Part shown: piece after piece, positions 24,431-32,815 of the stretch
Position numbering within the stretch: the first letter of the stretch is position 1
How the letters are laid out: every line of letters starts with the position of its first letter
Assembly (NCBI GenBank): GCA_965198415.1
Contig: CBDAPN010000028.1
Location: 496,001-560,000, forward strand
Direction of reading: 5' to 3'
Length of the DNA stretch: 64,000 nt
Source: Endozoicomonas sp965198415
GTDB taxonomy: Bacteria > Pseudomonadota > Gammaproteobacteria > Pseudomonadales > Endozoicomonadaceae
Notes under the pieces: generated by a model
The model's database searches: none
What the model was told of the DNA's origin: nothing
What the model saw: only the letters and a program-made list of their open reading frames with translations
Made by a program: the position numbers and the translations under genes

Positions 24431-25002
24431 AGGCGCTGGATTTTTCGGCGCACTTTCTGCAGAAATTTATCCCGTGCGGGTTTGTTGATTTTGTCGATGC
24501 GGTGCAGTGCCAGCCACTGGATATTATTGCATCGAGTGACTGCCTTCAGGCTCAGTGTCATTATCCTTCGGGGCGGGTTGCCAATAAGTGCCATCCGCCA
24601 CCGTGATGCTCCCTGAGTGGTGATGATCATGATTTTTTTCAGCCCCGTCAGCCTCGGCGTAACGCCATTGGGGCCAAACTTGGCCACCACGGACGGAAGC
24701 CAGACACGATCCAGCCAGCCTTTCAAAATGGCCGGCGGTCCCATCCACCAAGTTGGGTAGATAAGAATTAACGCTTCTGCCCACTGCAGTTGCTCAACGT
24801 ACTTGTGCACTGTCGTGGTGTTGTTTTTTTCCATGTAGGTTTTGCGCTCCCGGGCAGTTAATCTTGGGTCAAAATCTTCCTGATAAAGATCCAGCGTCTG
24901 TACTTCAAAAGTCCGTTTTGCAAGGGCTTCGCACACTTCCCGGTGAATTGATGCATTGAAGCTCCCGGCGACGGGGTGAGCCAGCACAACCAGTGTTTTC
25001 AT
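24427..25002 (-). CDS. NAD(P)H-dependent flavodoxin-fold oxidoreductase
   Basis: 191 aa. MKTLVVLAHPVAGSFNASIHREV (FMN phosphate loop region) and IYPTWWMGPPAILKGWLDRVWLP are typical of the NQO/KefF/MdaB quinone reductase family, which transfers two electrons from NAD(P)H to quinones through bound flavin. A basic C-terminus (KVRRKIQRL) is unusual. Convergent with apbC. Substrate unknown. Confidence 0.88.
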   Translation of the reverse strand: MKTLVVLAHPVAGSFNASIHREVCEALAKRTFEVQTLDLYQEDFDPRLTARERKTYMEKNNTTTVHKYVEQLQWAEALILIYPTWWMGPPAILKGWLDRVWLPSVVAKFGPNGVTPRLTGLKKIMIITTQGASRWRMALIGNPPRRIMTLSLKAVTRCNNIQWLALHRIDKINKPARDKFLQKVRRKIQRL

Positions 25003-25339
25003 TGTGTAGTTTGTGTCCTGAGCGGTGTGAATCCGATAGATTATAACTGCTTGAGGGAATCTTTTGGTTTTGCCATTTTCTTTGCAATGAGAAAAGTATT
25101 TGGGGTTTTGTTTAGCAATATTTCAATAAAAAATACGACAATGATCGTTAATAGGCTTTTAATTAGCCCGCTCAGGCAGCAAAGACAGTATAAAAGTTCA
25201 TATTCACCCTACAATTGAAGCGACAGGGCAGGATTTGTTCTGTCGGCAACCACTGTTGACCCTTAGCAACTGGTTGTAAATGCATACCATCTGCACAGTG
25301 CGTTACCACAATGGCGCATGCTGTTTACGGGAGAGAATC
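25003..25339. other. Intergenic region between oxidoreductase and CBS gene
   Basis: AT-rich divergent promoter region. A strong SD (GGGAGAG, 25329) precedes the CBS gene. No RNA gene or further ORF supported. Confidence 0.5.
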
Positions 25340-25840
25340 ATGAATAACGACAACCCATTGTCATCCATGACCGCCGGTCAGATCATGTGTCAAAACGTGA
25401 TCACCGTATCTTCAGACTGGACGGTAAACCAATTGGCTCGTTTTCTGACGGACAAATCAATTTCCGGCGCGCCGGTGGTAAGCAGTAACGGACAATTTGT
25501 TGGGGTGGTCTCTTTTTCTGATATTGTTCGCCAGACCGGCAGTGGGCTGGTGGAAAAGCGTGACGACTCATTTTACAACAAAGAAATGGATGCCAGCCTG
25601 TCGCCAGAAGAGCAGCAGGCGTTTCACGGCATGCTCGATGACCCTGCTTTTGTCGATGACTCTATTTTGGTGAACGACATAATGACCCCGATGATGTTTG
25701 AAGTATCCCTCGAGACGCCGCTGATGCAGGTGGCCGAGGCGATGGTAAAAGGGCGAATTCACCGTGTCATGGTCACCGAAGGTCACGCTATAAAAGGCGT
25801 GATCAGCGCATTGGATTTACTCAAGGTGATCACGCTGTAG
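25340..25840 (+). CDS. CBS-domain pair protein
   Basis: 166 aa made of two CBS motifs: MTAGQIMCQNVITVSSDWTV with SGAPVVSSNGQFVGVVSFSDI, and DIMTPMMFEVSLETPLMQVA with RVMVTEGHAIKGVISALDLL. Stand-alone CBS pairs bind adenine nucleotides and regulate partners; the partner is not evident. ATG 25340 is fixed by the adjacent GGGAGAG. Confidence 0.9.
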   Translation: MNNDNPLSSMTAGQIMCQNVITVSSDWTVNQLARFLTDKSISGAPVVSSNGQFVGVVSFSDIVRQTGSGLVEKRDDSFYNKEMDASLSPEEQQAFHGMLDDPAFVDDSILVNDIMTPMMFEVSLETPLMQVAEAMVKGRIHRVMVTEGHAIKGVISALDLLKVITL

Positions 25841-25872
25841 TTGGCCTCCACTGCACGGCAAAACCCTGTTAA

Positions 25873-26994
25873 TCAAAGCTCTTGTAGCAACTGCGCCGCT
25901 GCCTTGAAGGGTAAATTCTGAGCCAGAGCAACGCTCTGGCAAGTAATCTCACCCTTACAGACATTCAGGCCGTTCAGTAGGTGCGGGTTTTCTTCCAGCG
26001 CCCGGCGAGTACCTTTGTTGGCCAGCTCCATTACATAAGACAGTGTGGCGTTATTCAATGCCAGAGTAGAGGTTCGAGCTACGGCACCGGGCATATTGGC
26101 GACGCAATAATGTACGACATCATCGACAATGAACGTCGGGTCCGCATGGGTGGTAGCTGCGGAGGTCTCGGCGCAACCGCCTTGATCAATAGCCACGTCG
26201 ACAATCACTGAGCCGGGTTTCATTTGACTGACTAAGGTGCGAGTGATCAGTTTGGGAGCCTCGGCACCGGGCAGTAATACGCTGCCAATGACCAGATCCG
26301 CATTGAGGACATGCTGCTCAATGGATTGTGAGGTTGAGTACACCGTGCTGATCCGGTTGCCATACTGGGCATCAAGGCTACGCAGGGCGTCCAGTGAACG
26401 GTCCAGCACCACCACCTCGGCGCCCATGCCCACCGCCATGGCGGTGGCATTTTGCCCAACCACACCGGCACCAATAATAACCACTCTGGCCGGTTCAACA
26501 CCGGGAACCCCGCCAAGTAAAACACCTCTGCCGTCCATTGATTTTTCCAGACAGCGAGCTCCGGCCTGAATGGACATACGACCGGCGACTTCTGACATCG
26601 GGGCCAGCAGCGGCAACTGCCCACGGGCATTGGTAACCGTTTCATAGGCAATGCAAGTAGCACCGGAGTTAATCAGATCGTTGGTTTGAGGTGCGTCAGG
26701 GGCTAGGTGGAGGTAAGTAAATAAGGTGTGGTGGGATTTTAATCGTGCACGTTCAACCGCCTGCGGCTCTTTAACTTTCACGATGAGGCTAGCGGTGGTG
26801 AAGATCTCATCAGCAGTTGCCAAAACGTTAGCGCCTGCGGATAGATAATCTTCATTGTAGAAGCCAACACCGTCGCCTGCGTGGCTCTCAATGAAGACTT
26901 CGTGACCATTTTGAACCAACTCTTTCACCGCAGCGGGTGTCAGGCCGACACGATACTCGTGATTTTTGATCTCCTTGGGGATGCCTATCCGCAT
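25873..26994 (-). CDS. ald: Alanine dehydrogenase
   Basis: NAD-dependent reversible deamination of L-alanine to pyruvate. 373 aa, family length. MRIGIPKEIKNHEYRVGLTP, the substrate-binding VKVKEPQ lysine, catalytic His in FTYLHLAPD, and the dinucleotide fold VVIIGAGVVGQNATAMAVGM are present. ATG 26994 is preferred over 27006 because GGAG lies 6 nt before it. Upstream is a long AT-rich region with a perfect palindrome, and Lrp-type proteins often control ald. Confidence 0.95.
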   Translation of the reverse strand: MRIGIPKEIKNHEYRVGLTPAAVKELVQNGHEVFIESHAGDGVGFYNEDYLSAGANVLATADEIFTTASLIVKVKEPQAVERARLKSHHTLFTYLHLAPDAPQTNDLINSGATCIAYETVTNARGQLPLLAPMSEVAGRMSIQAGARCLEKSMDGRGVLLGGVPGVEPARVVIIGAGVVGQNATAMAVGMGAEVVVLDRSLDALRSLDAQYGNRISTVYSTSQSIEQHVLNADLVIGSVLLPGAEAPKLITRTLVSQMKPGSVIVDVAIDQGGCAETSAATTHADPTFIVDDVVHYCVANMPGAVARTSTLALNNATLSYVMELANKGTRRALEENPHLLNGLNVCKGEITCQSVALAQNLPFKAAAQLLQEL

Positions 26995-27584
26995 ATTCTT
27001 CTCCATAGATGGTTGAGACTAGGTTATTACAATATTAAGCCTGAGTTTTTGTGGTTTTTTTTGTCAATATTAATTTATTTTTAGTGTATTTTTTCAAAAA
27101 ATATTATCTATAAGCAGATTCGCCCTTATGATACGAACTTATAATGATAAGAGGTTATTAAAGGGTATTTTTACATCTTTTTGGAATTTTTTTATTTCTG
27201 TTCAGTCTGATCTTTTTTTTACTTGTTAATTTGGCGAAAAATGGAAATTTGTGGTTTCTTATTCATACGTCATATGTCAAATATTATAATTTTTTAGCGG
27301 CCATAATCTAAAATAAAAGACAGTTTTTATCTGTTCTTTTTTACATCTTCTGTTGGGTGAGTGGGTCAGAAAACAGATATAACTTTTCGTCATGTCCGTG
27401 AGGTTGTCCGACAATTAGACTGCCCTACTGCATCACTACGGGCGCTATTCCCAGGCAGGCTCTTGGTCTGTAAAGAGTTAATAACGCCGTTCCTAAAATA
27501 GAAGTGGCTGGTTACAGCGTCAGCCACTTATCCGCTCATTGTTGCTTACTGTAACTCACATTAAAAGTGGTGTTGAGGTTAGGT
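26995..27584. other. About 590-bp AT-rich region between ald and the PI-PLC gene
   Basis: Divergent regulatory region with poly-T/A stretches, a palindrome at 27087-27103 and a 9-bp stem AAGTGGCTG/CAGCCACTT at 27502-27529 without a T run. No gene supported. Confidence 0.55.
27087..27103. promoter_or_regulatory. Perfect palindrome TATTTTTTCAAAAAATA upstream of ald
   Basis: 8-bp arms around a single C, about 95 bp upstream of the ald start. AT-rich palindromes like this suit Lrp-type regulators, but chance is possible in such AT-rich DNA. Confidence 0.35.
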
Positions 27585-29204
27585 ATGTTTACAGCGCAAA
27601 TACATCGTATTTCACGTATCTTTTTGTTTTTCTTTTCGTTGGTTTTTTTGTGCTTCATTGCCAATCGGGCCATTGCCGAACCAGAAGGGATTTCTTATGA
27701 CAACTGGGTTGGTACTATTTTTAAAGATCGACCTGAGACGACGCTACGGGAAATGGTGATTCCGGGCACACACGATTCAGGCTCATGGGCTATCAATGAC
27801 CACTCTGATGTTGCTCCGGATGCTCCGAAAGCTTATGGACTGGTTAAGGGTATTGTGGCCGGTTGGGCAAAAACGCAAACTTTTGACTTTCATCACATGC
27901 TGAGGATGGGGGTCAGACATTTTGATTTGCGAGTGCAACGGCATAAGGGGCAGTTTGTGTTGGTCCATGGCCTGATAGGGATGCCGCTTTCAGACGCACT
28001 ATCACAGGTCAGAAACTTTGCCGATGCCTACCCGATGGAGCCGGTGATACTCGAAGTAGCCAAAACCCCCGGTAGAGATGACTGGTGGCCGATGATTGAG
28101 CTATTTGGCATATATTTAAAGCCCAAACTTTTTAAAAATTCCAAGCCGCTGGCGGAAATAACGCTGGGTGACCTATGGAAAAAAGATCAATTTGGGGAAA
28201 CAAAAAATGTGATTGTTGTCATGAACACAGGCGCCGGTGAAATAGCGAGGCACCTCGGCTATTTCAATGGTAAGGATAACTTTACCGGTACATGGGCAGA
28301 TACTGAAAGTGTCTCAACATTAAAAGACCGTTTGCTTCATGGTGCTGTACATGAAAGTCGAAAAGACTTTGGATTACTGAATGCACCTAAGAACAAGCTT
28401 TTTTGGAGTGCTTTTACACTGACACCCCACGCGAAAACTATTCTCAAAGATCTGTTCATCAAGAGGAGTTCAGGAACTATATATCAATGGACACAAGACA
28501 AATTGCGTCCGGTGATTGGCGAGTGGTTGCCAGAGTGGGAGGAAAGAGGGTTGCGCCCGAATATTATTACAACGGATTTTTTCGAATATACGGCAGCGGT
28601 TCCAATGGCGCTCAGAATGAATACTGTAAAACCTAAACCGCCTGCTGAAAAACTGCGATATTTATGGGTAAAAGACTCCACCTTAACATGGTCAACGCAG
28701 GGAACCAGCGCTTCTCAGTATCTTGAGTTTCGTCGCCCTAAGTCGCCTGACGGTTATTCAATTGTCGGTGATGTACTGATAACCGCTGCCGGGGAAAGTG
28801 CTATAAAAACGCTGGTGGTTGCAGATGATCAACCGGGCGTAGCCAGACCTTTGGGTTATAACTGGCTGTGGAATGATGTAGGTATCGGCGCACATGGCCC
28901 TGTGAGCGTTTGGCGGCCAATTCCTCCCAAGGGGTTTATTTGTCTGGGCGATCTGGCAATGAATTATCACAGCACAGAACCGCCAAAGGAGATGATGCAG
29001 TGTATTCATGAGTCCTATTTGCAACCAGCCCAAAAGGTGGTGCATCAGTGGGATGAGACTAACTCAAATGCTAAATTTCCTGTTTCCTTGTGGAAAGGCG
29101 TGGCAGTTAATGGCCTGAGCGCGGATACATTTATTGCCACCCGTAAGCATGAAGCTCCCCCGATTGGTTTATTCTGGTCGATTGCGAATAACCATCGACA
29201 GTAG
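27585..29204 (+). CDS. Secreted PI-PLC X-domain phosphodiesterase with Vps62-like C-terminus
   Basis: 539 aa. Signal peptide with hydrophobic IFLFFFSLVFLCFIA and cleavage near AIA-EPEG. Residues ~35-330 are a PLC-like phosphodiesterase: IPGTHDSGSWAI holds the first catalytic His and GVRHFDLRVQR...LVHG the second. It would cleave phosphatidylinositol or similar lipids outside the cell. Residues ~365-539 resemble the Vps62/DUF946 domain (WNDVGIGAHGPVSVWRPIPP, GFICLGDLA, LWKG, then DTFIA), usually eukaryotic. ATG 27585 was chosen for the signal peptide and GAGGTTAGG upstream. Monocistronic. A host-lipid target is inference. Confidence 0.85.
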   Translation: MFTAQIHRISRIFLFFFSLVFLCFIANRAIAEPEGISYDNWVGTIFKDRPETTLREMVIPGTHDSGSWAINDHSDVAPDAPKAYGLVKGIVAGWAKTQTFDFHHMLRMGVRHFDLRVQRHKGQFVLVHGLIGMPLSDALSQVRNFADAYPMEPVILEVAKTPGRDDWWPMIELFGIYLKPKLFKNSKPLAEITLGDLWKKDQFGETKNVIVVMNTGAGEIARHLGYFNGKDNFTGTWADTESVSTLKDRLLHGAVHESRKDFGLLNAPKNKLFWSAFTLTPHAKTILKDLFIKRSSGTIYQWTQDKLRPVIGEWLPEWEERGLRPNIITTDFFEYTAAVPMALRMNTVKPKPPAEKLRYLWVKDSTLTWSTQGTSASQYLEFRRPKSPDGYSIVGDVLITAAGESAIKTLVVADDQPGVARPLGYNWLWNDVGIGAHGPVSVWRPIPPKGFICLGDLAMNYHSTEPPKEMMQCIHESYLQPAQKVVHQWDETNSNAKFPVSLWKGVAVNGLSADTFIATRKHEAPPIGLFWSIANNHRQ

Positions 29205-29424
29205 AGTGGGTCGGGGCAATGGCGGGAGGGTTTGGCGAGAATATTTTCGCTGTGGATGCCCTCTTGGCTCTTCAGTTCACCGTCTGCCCAAAACTTATTG
29301 GCAGGTAAATCTTGCCGACGACGGTTGAGGGTTTATGGTTAAGAGTTATCCGGGCAGAATGGCCCTTCACCACACGGGGTAAAAAACGGATTTTTTACCC
29401 GACAGCCCATGATATAGAGCAATA

Positions 29425-30723
29425 ATGAAACTCAAAGCACCTGTACATACCCCAGAGCATGCTGCGTCTTACTACAGCGCAACAGCCAATTTTATTACCG
29501 ATTATCCTGCACTTGAAGACCATTTAACGGTAGACGTTTGTGTGGTTGGAGGCGGCTTTTCAGGTATCGCCACCGCTTTCGAGTTAGCCGAGCGGGGTTA
29601 TCAGGTGGCTGTTTTGGAGGCTCGGAAAGTTGGCTGGGGTGCAAGCGGGCGCAATGGTGGTCAGCTTATTCGTGGCATTGGCGAAAGACCTGAGCAGTTT
29701 CAGCAGCAGATCGGCAGTGAGGGGGTGAAGTCCATTTATCAGATGGGCTTTGAGGCGGTAGAGCTGGTGCTTGAGCGCATCCGTCAATACGACATTCAGT
29801 GTGATTTGAAAATGGGTTATTTGGATGTGGCCATCAAGCCCGGGCAGATGGCGGCGATCAACAGTGAATACGAGGCACTGGAAAAGTATCGCTACCAGCG
29901 CCATGCGGCACTGCTGAATAAAGATCAGCTGCGCCAATATGTGCAAACAGACCGATATATAGGCGGTTTAGTGGATATGGGCAGTGGCCATTTACACCCG
30001 TTAAACCTCTGTCTTGGCGAAGCCCGGGCGGCTGAAAAACTCGGCGTGCAGTTTTTTGAGCGCTCTGCTGTAACCAAAATTCACAAAGGTGATCGTCCAC
30101 GGGTGGAGACGGATAAAGGCTCAGTGACCTGTCAGTTTTTAGTGCTGGCCGGTAACGCCTATCTTGGTAATCTGGAACCGAGCCTCAGCGGTAAAGTGCT
30201 ACCTGCAGGTAGTTATATCATTGCTACCGAACCTCTCAAAAAAGAAGTCTGGCAGCCTCTGATCCCCAAGGATTCGGCGATTTGTGATGCCGGGGTGGTT
30301 CTTGACTATTTTCGTCTGTCGGCAGATAAACGACTGCTGTTTGGTGGTATGTGCAACTACTCCGGGCGAGATCCAAAAGATATCATCGCTGCATTGCGGC
30401 CAAAAATGCTGCGGGTATTTCCACAGTTGGCCAATGTGGCCATTGAATATCACTGGGGCGGTATGCTTGGTGTGGGCGCAAATCGAATGCCACAGATTGG
30501 CAGGCTAGGAGCAAATATTTACTTCGCTCAGGCTTATGCCGGACACGGGGTAAATGCTACGCATATGGCCGGTCGGGTGTTGGCGCAAGCCATTGCCAAT
30601 CAGGCTCAAAGCTTCGATGTGTTTGCGAAGATTCACCACATGACCTTTCCGGGCGGTCGTCATTTTCGGGCGCCATTGCTGGCTCTTGGTATGCTGTGGT
30701 ATCGCCTGAAAGAGTTGATTTAG
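29425..30723 (+). CDS. puuB: FAD-dependent oxidoreductase, gamma-glutamylputrescine oxidase-like
   Basis: 432-aa DAO-family flavoprotein. FAD-binding VDVCVVGGGFSGIATAFELAERG with the acidic LEA end, GWGASGRNGGQ, and the C-terminal AQAYAGHGVNATHMAGRVLAQAI match PuuB/OrdL enzymes that oxidise gamma-glutamylputrescine or related amines. No other puu genes are near, so substrate is uncertain. Its stop overlaps that of the convergent peptidase gene by 3 nt. Confidence 0.82.
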   Translation: MKLKAPVHTPEHAASYYSATANFITDYPALEDHLTVDVCVVGGGFSGIATAFELAERGYQVAVLEARKVGWGASGRNGGQLIRGIGERPEQFQQQIGSEGVKSIYQMGFEAVELVLERIRQYDIQCDLKMGYLDVAIKPGQMAAINSEYEALEKYRYQRHAALLNKDQLRQYVQTDRYIGGLVDMGSGHLHPLNLCLGEARAAEKLGVQFFERSAVTKIHKGDRPRVETDKGSVTCQFLVLAGNAYLGNLEPSLSGKVLPAGSYIIATEPLKKEVWQPLIPKDSAICDAGVVLDYFRLSADKRLLFGGMCNYSGRDPKDIIAALRPKMLRVFPQLANVAIEYHWGGMLGVGANRMPQIGRLGANIYFAQAYAGHGVNATHMAGRVLAQAIANQAQSFDVFAKIHHMTFPGGRHFRAPLLALGMLWYRLKELI

Positions 30724-31016
30724 TCTTGAAAAGCCATGAGTACACGACCAATAACTTGTGATTTGGGGATGGCGCCAATGGCCTGTGTGGAAACACTGGC
30801 GGGGTTCTCTCCTTTCAGCCAGTAATTGCCGTTCTGATCTTGTCGCTCCAGTGTTTTTACCAGAGTGCCAAAACGTGGGTGCTTCACTACCAGAGCGTCA
30901 CCAATGGCAGGGCGTAAAAAAGGCAAAAACCGGTAAAGCGGCATCAGCAACAGATAGCTGCCATCGCGGTAGCGAGGCAGCATACTGTTGCCGCTTACCC
31001 GGTGAATCATCAGCAT
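30720..31016 (-). CDS. sodX: Nickel-type superoxide dismutase maturation protease
   Basis: 98-aa S26 signal-peptidase-like protein. VSGNSMLPRYRDGSYLL holds the catalytic Ser and GTLVKTLERQDQNGNYWLKGEN the catalytic Lys region. It starts 5 nt after the NiSOD stop. SodX trims the NiSOD propeptide so that His1 becomes the N-terminus. Confidence 0.9.
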   Translation of the reverse strand: MLMIHRVSGNSMLPRYRDGSYLLLMPLYRFLPFLRPAIGDALVVKHPRFGTLVKTLERQDQNGNYWLKGENPASVSTQAIGAIPKSQVIGRVLMAFQD

Positions 31017-31021
31017 GTAAG

Positions 31022-31525
31022 TCAGCCGTCCAATTTTGGATACACAACAGGCTGCTCTGGTGGGTAAGGGCAGGTAGCGGTGTAGGTTTTAACGCCTTTG
31101 GTAGTCCAGAAAATTTCGGCAAAACGATTCACTTTTTTCAGTAAATCCAACGCCGCTTCTTTATCAACAGCCTGCTTGGCTTTAGAAGCCGCCAGCATAA
31201 TGCTGTGGGTAAGTTCGTGGATTTCCGGGAAGGCTTCCAGTTGTGGCTGCTTGAAGTAGTCTCCCCAGATGACTCGCACTTCGTATTTTACCTTTATTCC
31301 GTGCTCTTCTTTCTGGGCAACCAGGCGAGAGAGCTGCGCCTGATCAGTCAACGACAAAGGCTGTTTGTTTTCCAGCTCATTAATCATGTCCACCATACGA
31401 ACAACGGTTAACGCTGCTAGTTGTGCCGTCATGGGGTCGTAAATTTTGCAGGGAATATCGCAGTGGGCAGAGGCCTTTGGAAATGGCTTGCGGGCATTGA
31501 GCCGGTTCAGAAGTTGATAAATCAT
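31022..31525 (-). CDS. sodN: Nickel superoxide dismutase (SodN)
   Basis: Dismutates superoxide in the cytoplasm. 167-aa precursor with a 20-residue propeptide (MIYQLLNRLNARKPFPKASA) followed by the Ni-hook HCDIPCKIYDP, which supplies His1, Cys2 and Cys6. The remainder is a four-helix bundle with YFKQPQLEAFPEIHELTH. Start overlaps the stop of the upstream His-rich protein gene (ATGA). Part of a four-gene minus-strand operon divergent from fumC. Confidence 0.95.
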   Translation of the reverse strand: MIYQLLNRLNARKPFPKASAHCDIPCKIYDPMTAQLAALTVVRMVDMINELENKQPLSLTDQAQLSRLVAQKEEHGIKVKYEVRVIWGDYFKQPQLEAFPEIHELTHSIMLAASKAKQAVDKEAALDLLKKVNRFAEIFWTTKGVKTYTATCPYPPEQPVVYPKLDG

Positions 31526-31743
31526 GACATCGTATCCTTTTTTTGCGCTTTTGGTTCAGGCGCTCTTGTTTTGCGAAAGAGGGCGTATGCCGCTAACAGA
31601 GCAAGTGGCGCAGCCAGCCACAGCACATGAATCAGGCTGGCTGACCAATGGCTGTGGTCATGCCCAGGGTGGGCAAATACCTGACCAGTGACCATTAGTA
31701 GCGAGAAAAATATAAGCGACAGTGACTTAGCATAGTGTCTCAT
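31522..31743 (-). CDS. Small membrane protein with HPGHDHSHW metal-binding motif
   Basis: 73 aa: a signal peptide or first helix (LSLIFFSLLMVTGQVFA), a His-rich HPGHDHSHW likely facing the periplasm, a second helix (IHVLWLAAPLALLAAYALF) and a basic cytoplasmic tail. AAGGAG precedes the ATG and the stop is coupled to sodN. HPGHDHS resembles the N-terminus of HupE-type nickel permeases. A nickel-capture role is inferred from motif and operon only. Confidence 0.75.
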   Translation of the reverse strand: MRHYAKSLSLIFFSLLMVTGQVFAHPGHDHSHWSASLIHVLWLAAPLALLAAYALFRKTRAPEPKAQKKDTMS

Positions 31744-31771
31744 TGTGCTGTTCTCCTTGGCTAAAAATCAT

Positions 31772-32266
31772 TCAATGTACAGTTTTTATATTAGATAGTG
31801 AAGGCCGTTTTGCAGGAATATTTTGCACGTTCGAAATAAACGACTGATCTCTTAAGGGCTGATTCAGCCACTGTTTGGCCTCATCAAGGTGCTGTTGGCA
31901 ACATTTGCAAACCGGGTGTCGTCCGGAAAACTCCAGCAGAGGGATTACCGTGCATTTGAGCGCCCTTAGCAAGGGGAACATGAATTCATCCGGCATTTGG
32001 GCGGACTTGACCAGCGTCATGATGCGCCGGTAGGGGAAAACCAGAAACTCACTGGCCTTTTGCGGTAGCTTTTGGCGTTCATAGAGCGTCGCCAGATTGT
32101 GCATGGCGGCGATCCAACCCATCATCAGCTGGGCATTGTCCAAATCTTTAAACCATTCATTTTCAAGGAGTTGCACAGCCTCAAGATAAGTTGCCTCGGC
32201 CGACCGCCAATTACACTGGTGAAAGTCGGCATTTCCTTGATGAAGCTTCTCTTGCCATTGGTTCAC
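31772..32266 (-). CDS. TPR-like protein of the NiSOD operon
   Basis: 164 aa, no signal peptide. The first 100 residues look like helical tetratricopeptide-type repeats (WRSAEATYLEAVQLLENEW, then AAMHNLATLYERQKLPQKASEF). A CKCC cluster near residue 120 in HPVCKCCQQHLDEA could bind metal. GTG start at 32266. First gene after the Fur-box-like site, 28 nt before the His-rich gene. Function not known. Confidence 0.7.
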   Translation of the reverse strand: MNQWQEKLHQGNADFHQCNWRSAEATYLEAVQLLENEWFKDLDNAQLMMGWIAAMHNLATLYERQKLPQKASEFLVFPYRRIMTLVKSAQMPDEFMFPLLRALKCTVIPLLEFSGRHPVCKCCQQHLDEAKQWLNQPLRDQSFISNVQNIPAKRPSLSNIKTVH

Positions 32267-32298
32267 GGTAGAAATCTCTTGCAGGTAGCTATTTTATT

Positions 32299-32317
32299 GA
32301 GAATGGTTATCATTTAT
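32299..32317. promoter_or_regulatory. Fur-box-like operator between NiSOD operon and fagA/fumC
   Basis: GAGAATGGTTATCATTTAT matches 13 of 19 positions of the Fur consensus GATAATGATAATCATTATC. It lies in the divergent region of two gene sets known to respond to iron starvation in relatives. Confidence 0.6.
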
Positions 32318-32426
32318 ATTTTATACCGTGACAAATGTAAACGTCTGCGAGCAAAAAATTGTGCAGCCGATTTGGCCGAGGAGGCTGACAGGCTTTTGGA
32401 AAATCGTATAAAAACAGGAGGTGACT

Positions 32427-32801
32427 GTGCCAAACTCAAGTGCCACAGAACCCAGTGTGTGTTGGTGGCGCCACGCCAGTTTGGAAACACAGGGTCATAT
32501 CATTCGTTATGCCGAGTTGCCAGATAACCCGGGTTTGCTGCCTTCCTGGCTTGAGCGGTCTGTGCTGGTACCGCAGCTGTCGGCTTCGGAGCGTTGGCTA
32601 CGAATGCGAGCCTGTATCAAACTGTTGCTGGATACCTATGCCGATACACTGAACCCGCCCCACTGGCGCACGGTTTGCCTTGATTATTTGCACACTCAGG
32701 TGGCCGGACTGAAAGCGCTGGCCGATGAGGCGCAACAAGAAGAAGAGTTAAAAAGACTCCTGTGGGAGATACAAGTCACGGGATTTTACTTTACCCCCTA
32801 A
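32427..32801 (+). CDS. FagA-like protein upstream of fumC
   Basis: 124 aa, no membrane segment. LRMRACIKLLLDTYADTLNPPHWRTVCLDYL resembles, from memory, the FagA (Fur-associated gene) family encoded upstream of fumC-sodA in pseudomonads. GTG 32427 is chosen because AGGAGG ends 5 nt upstream; GTG 32421 is too close. 14 nt before fumC, so co-transcribed. Function of FagA is unknown. Confidence 0.65.
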   Translation: MPNSSATEPSVCWWRHASLETQGHIIRYAELPDNPGLLPSWLERSVLVPQLSASERWLRMRACIKLLLDTYADTLNPPHWRTVCLDYLHTQVAGLKALADEAQQEEELKRLLWEIQVTGFYFTP

Positions 32802-32815
32802 GCAGAGGCGTTGAG

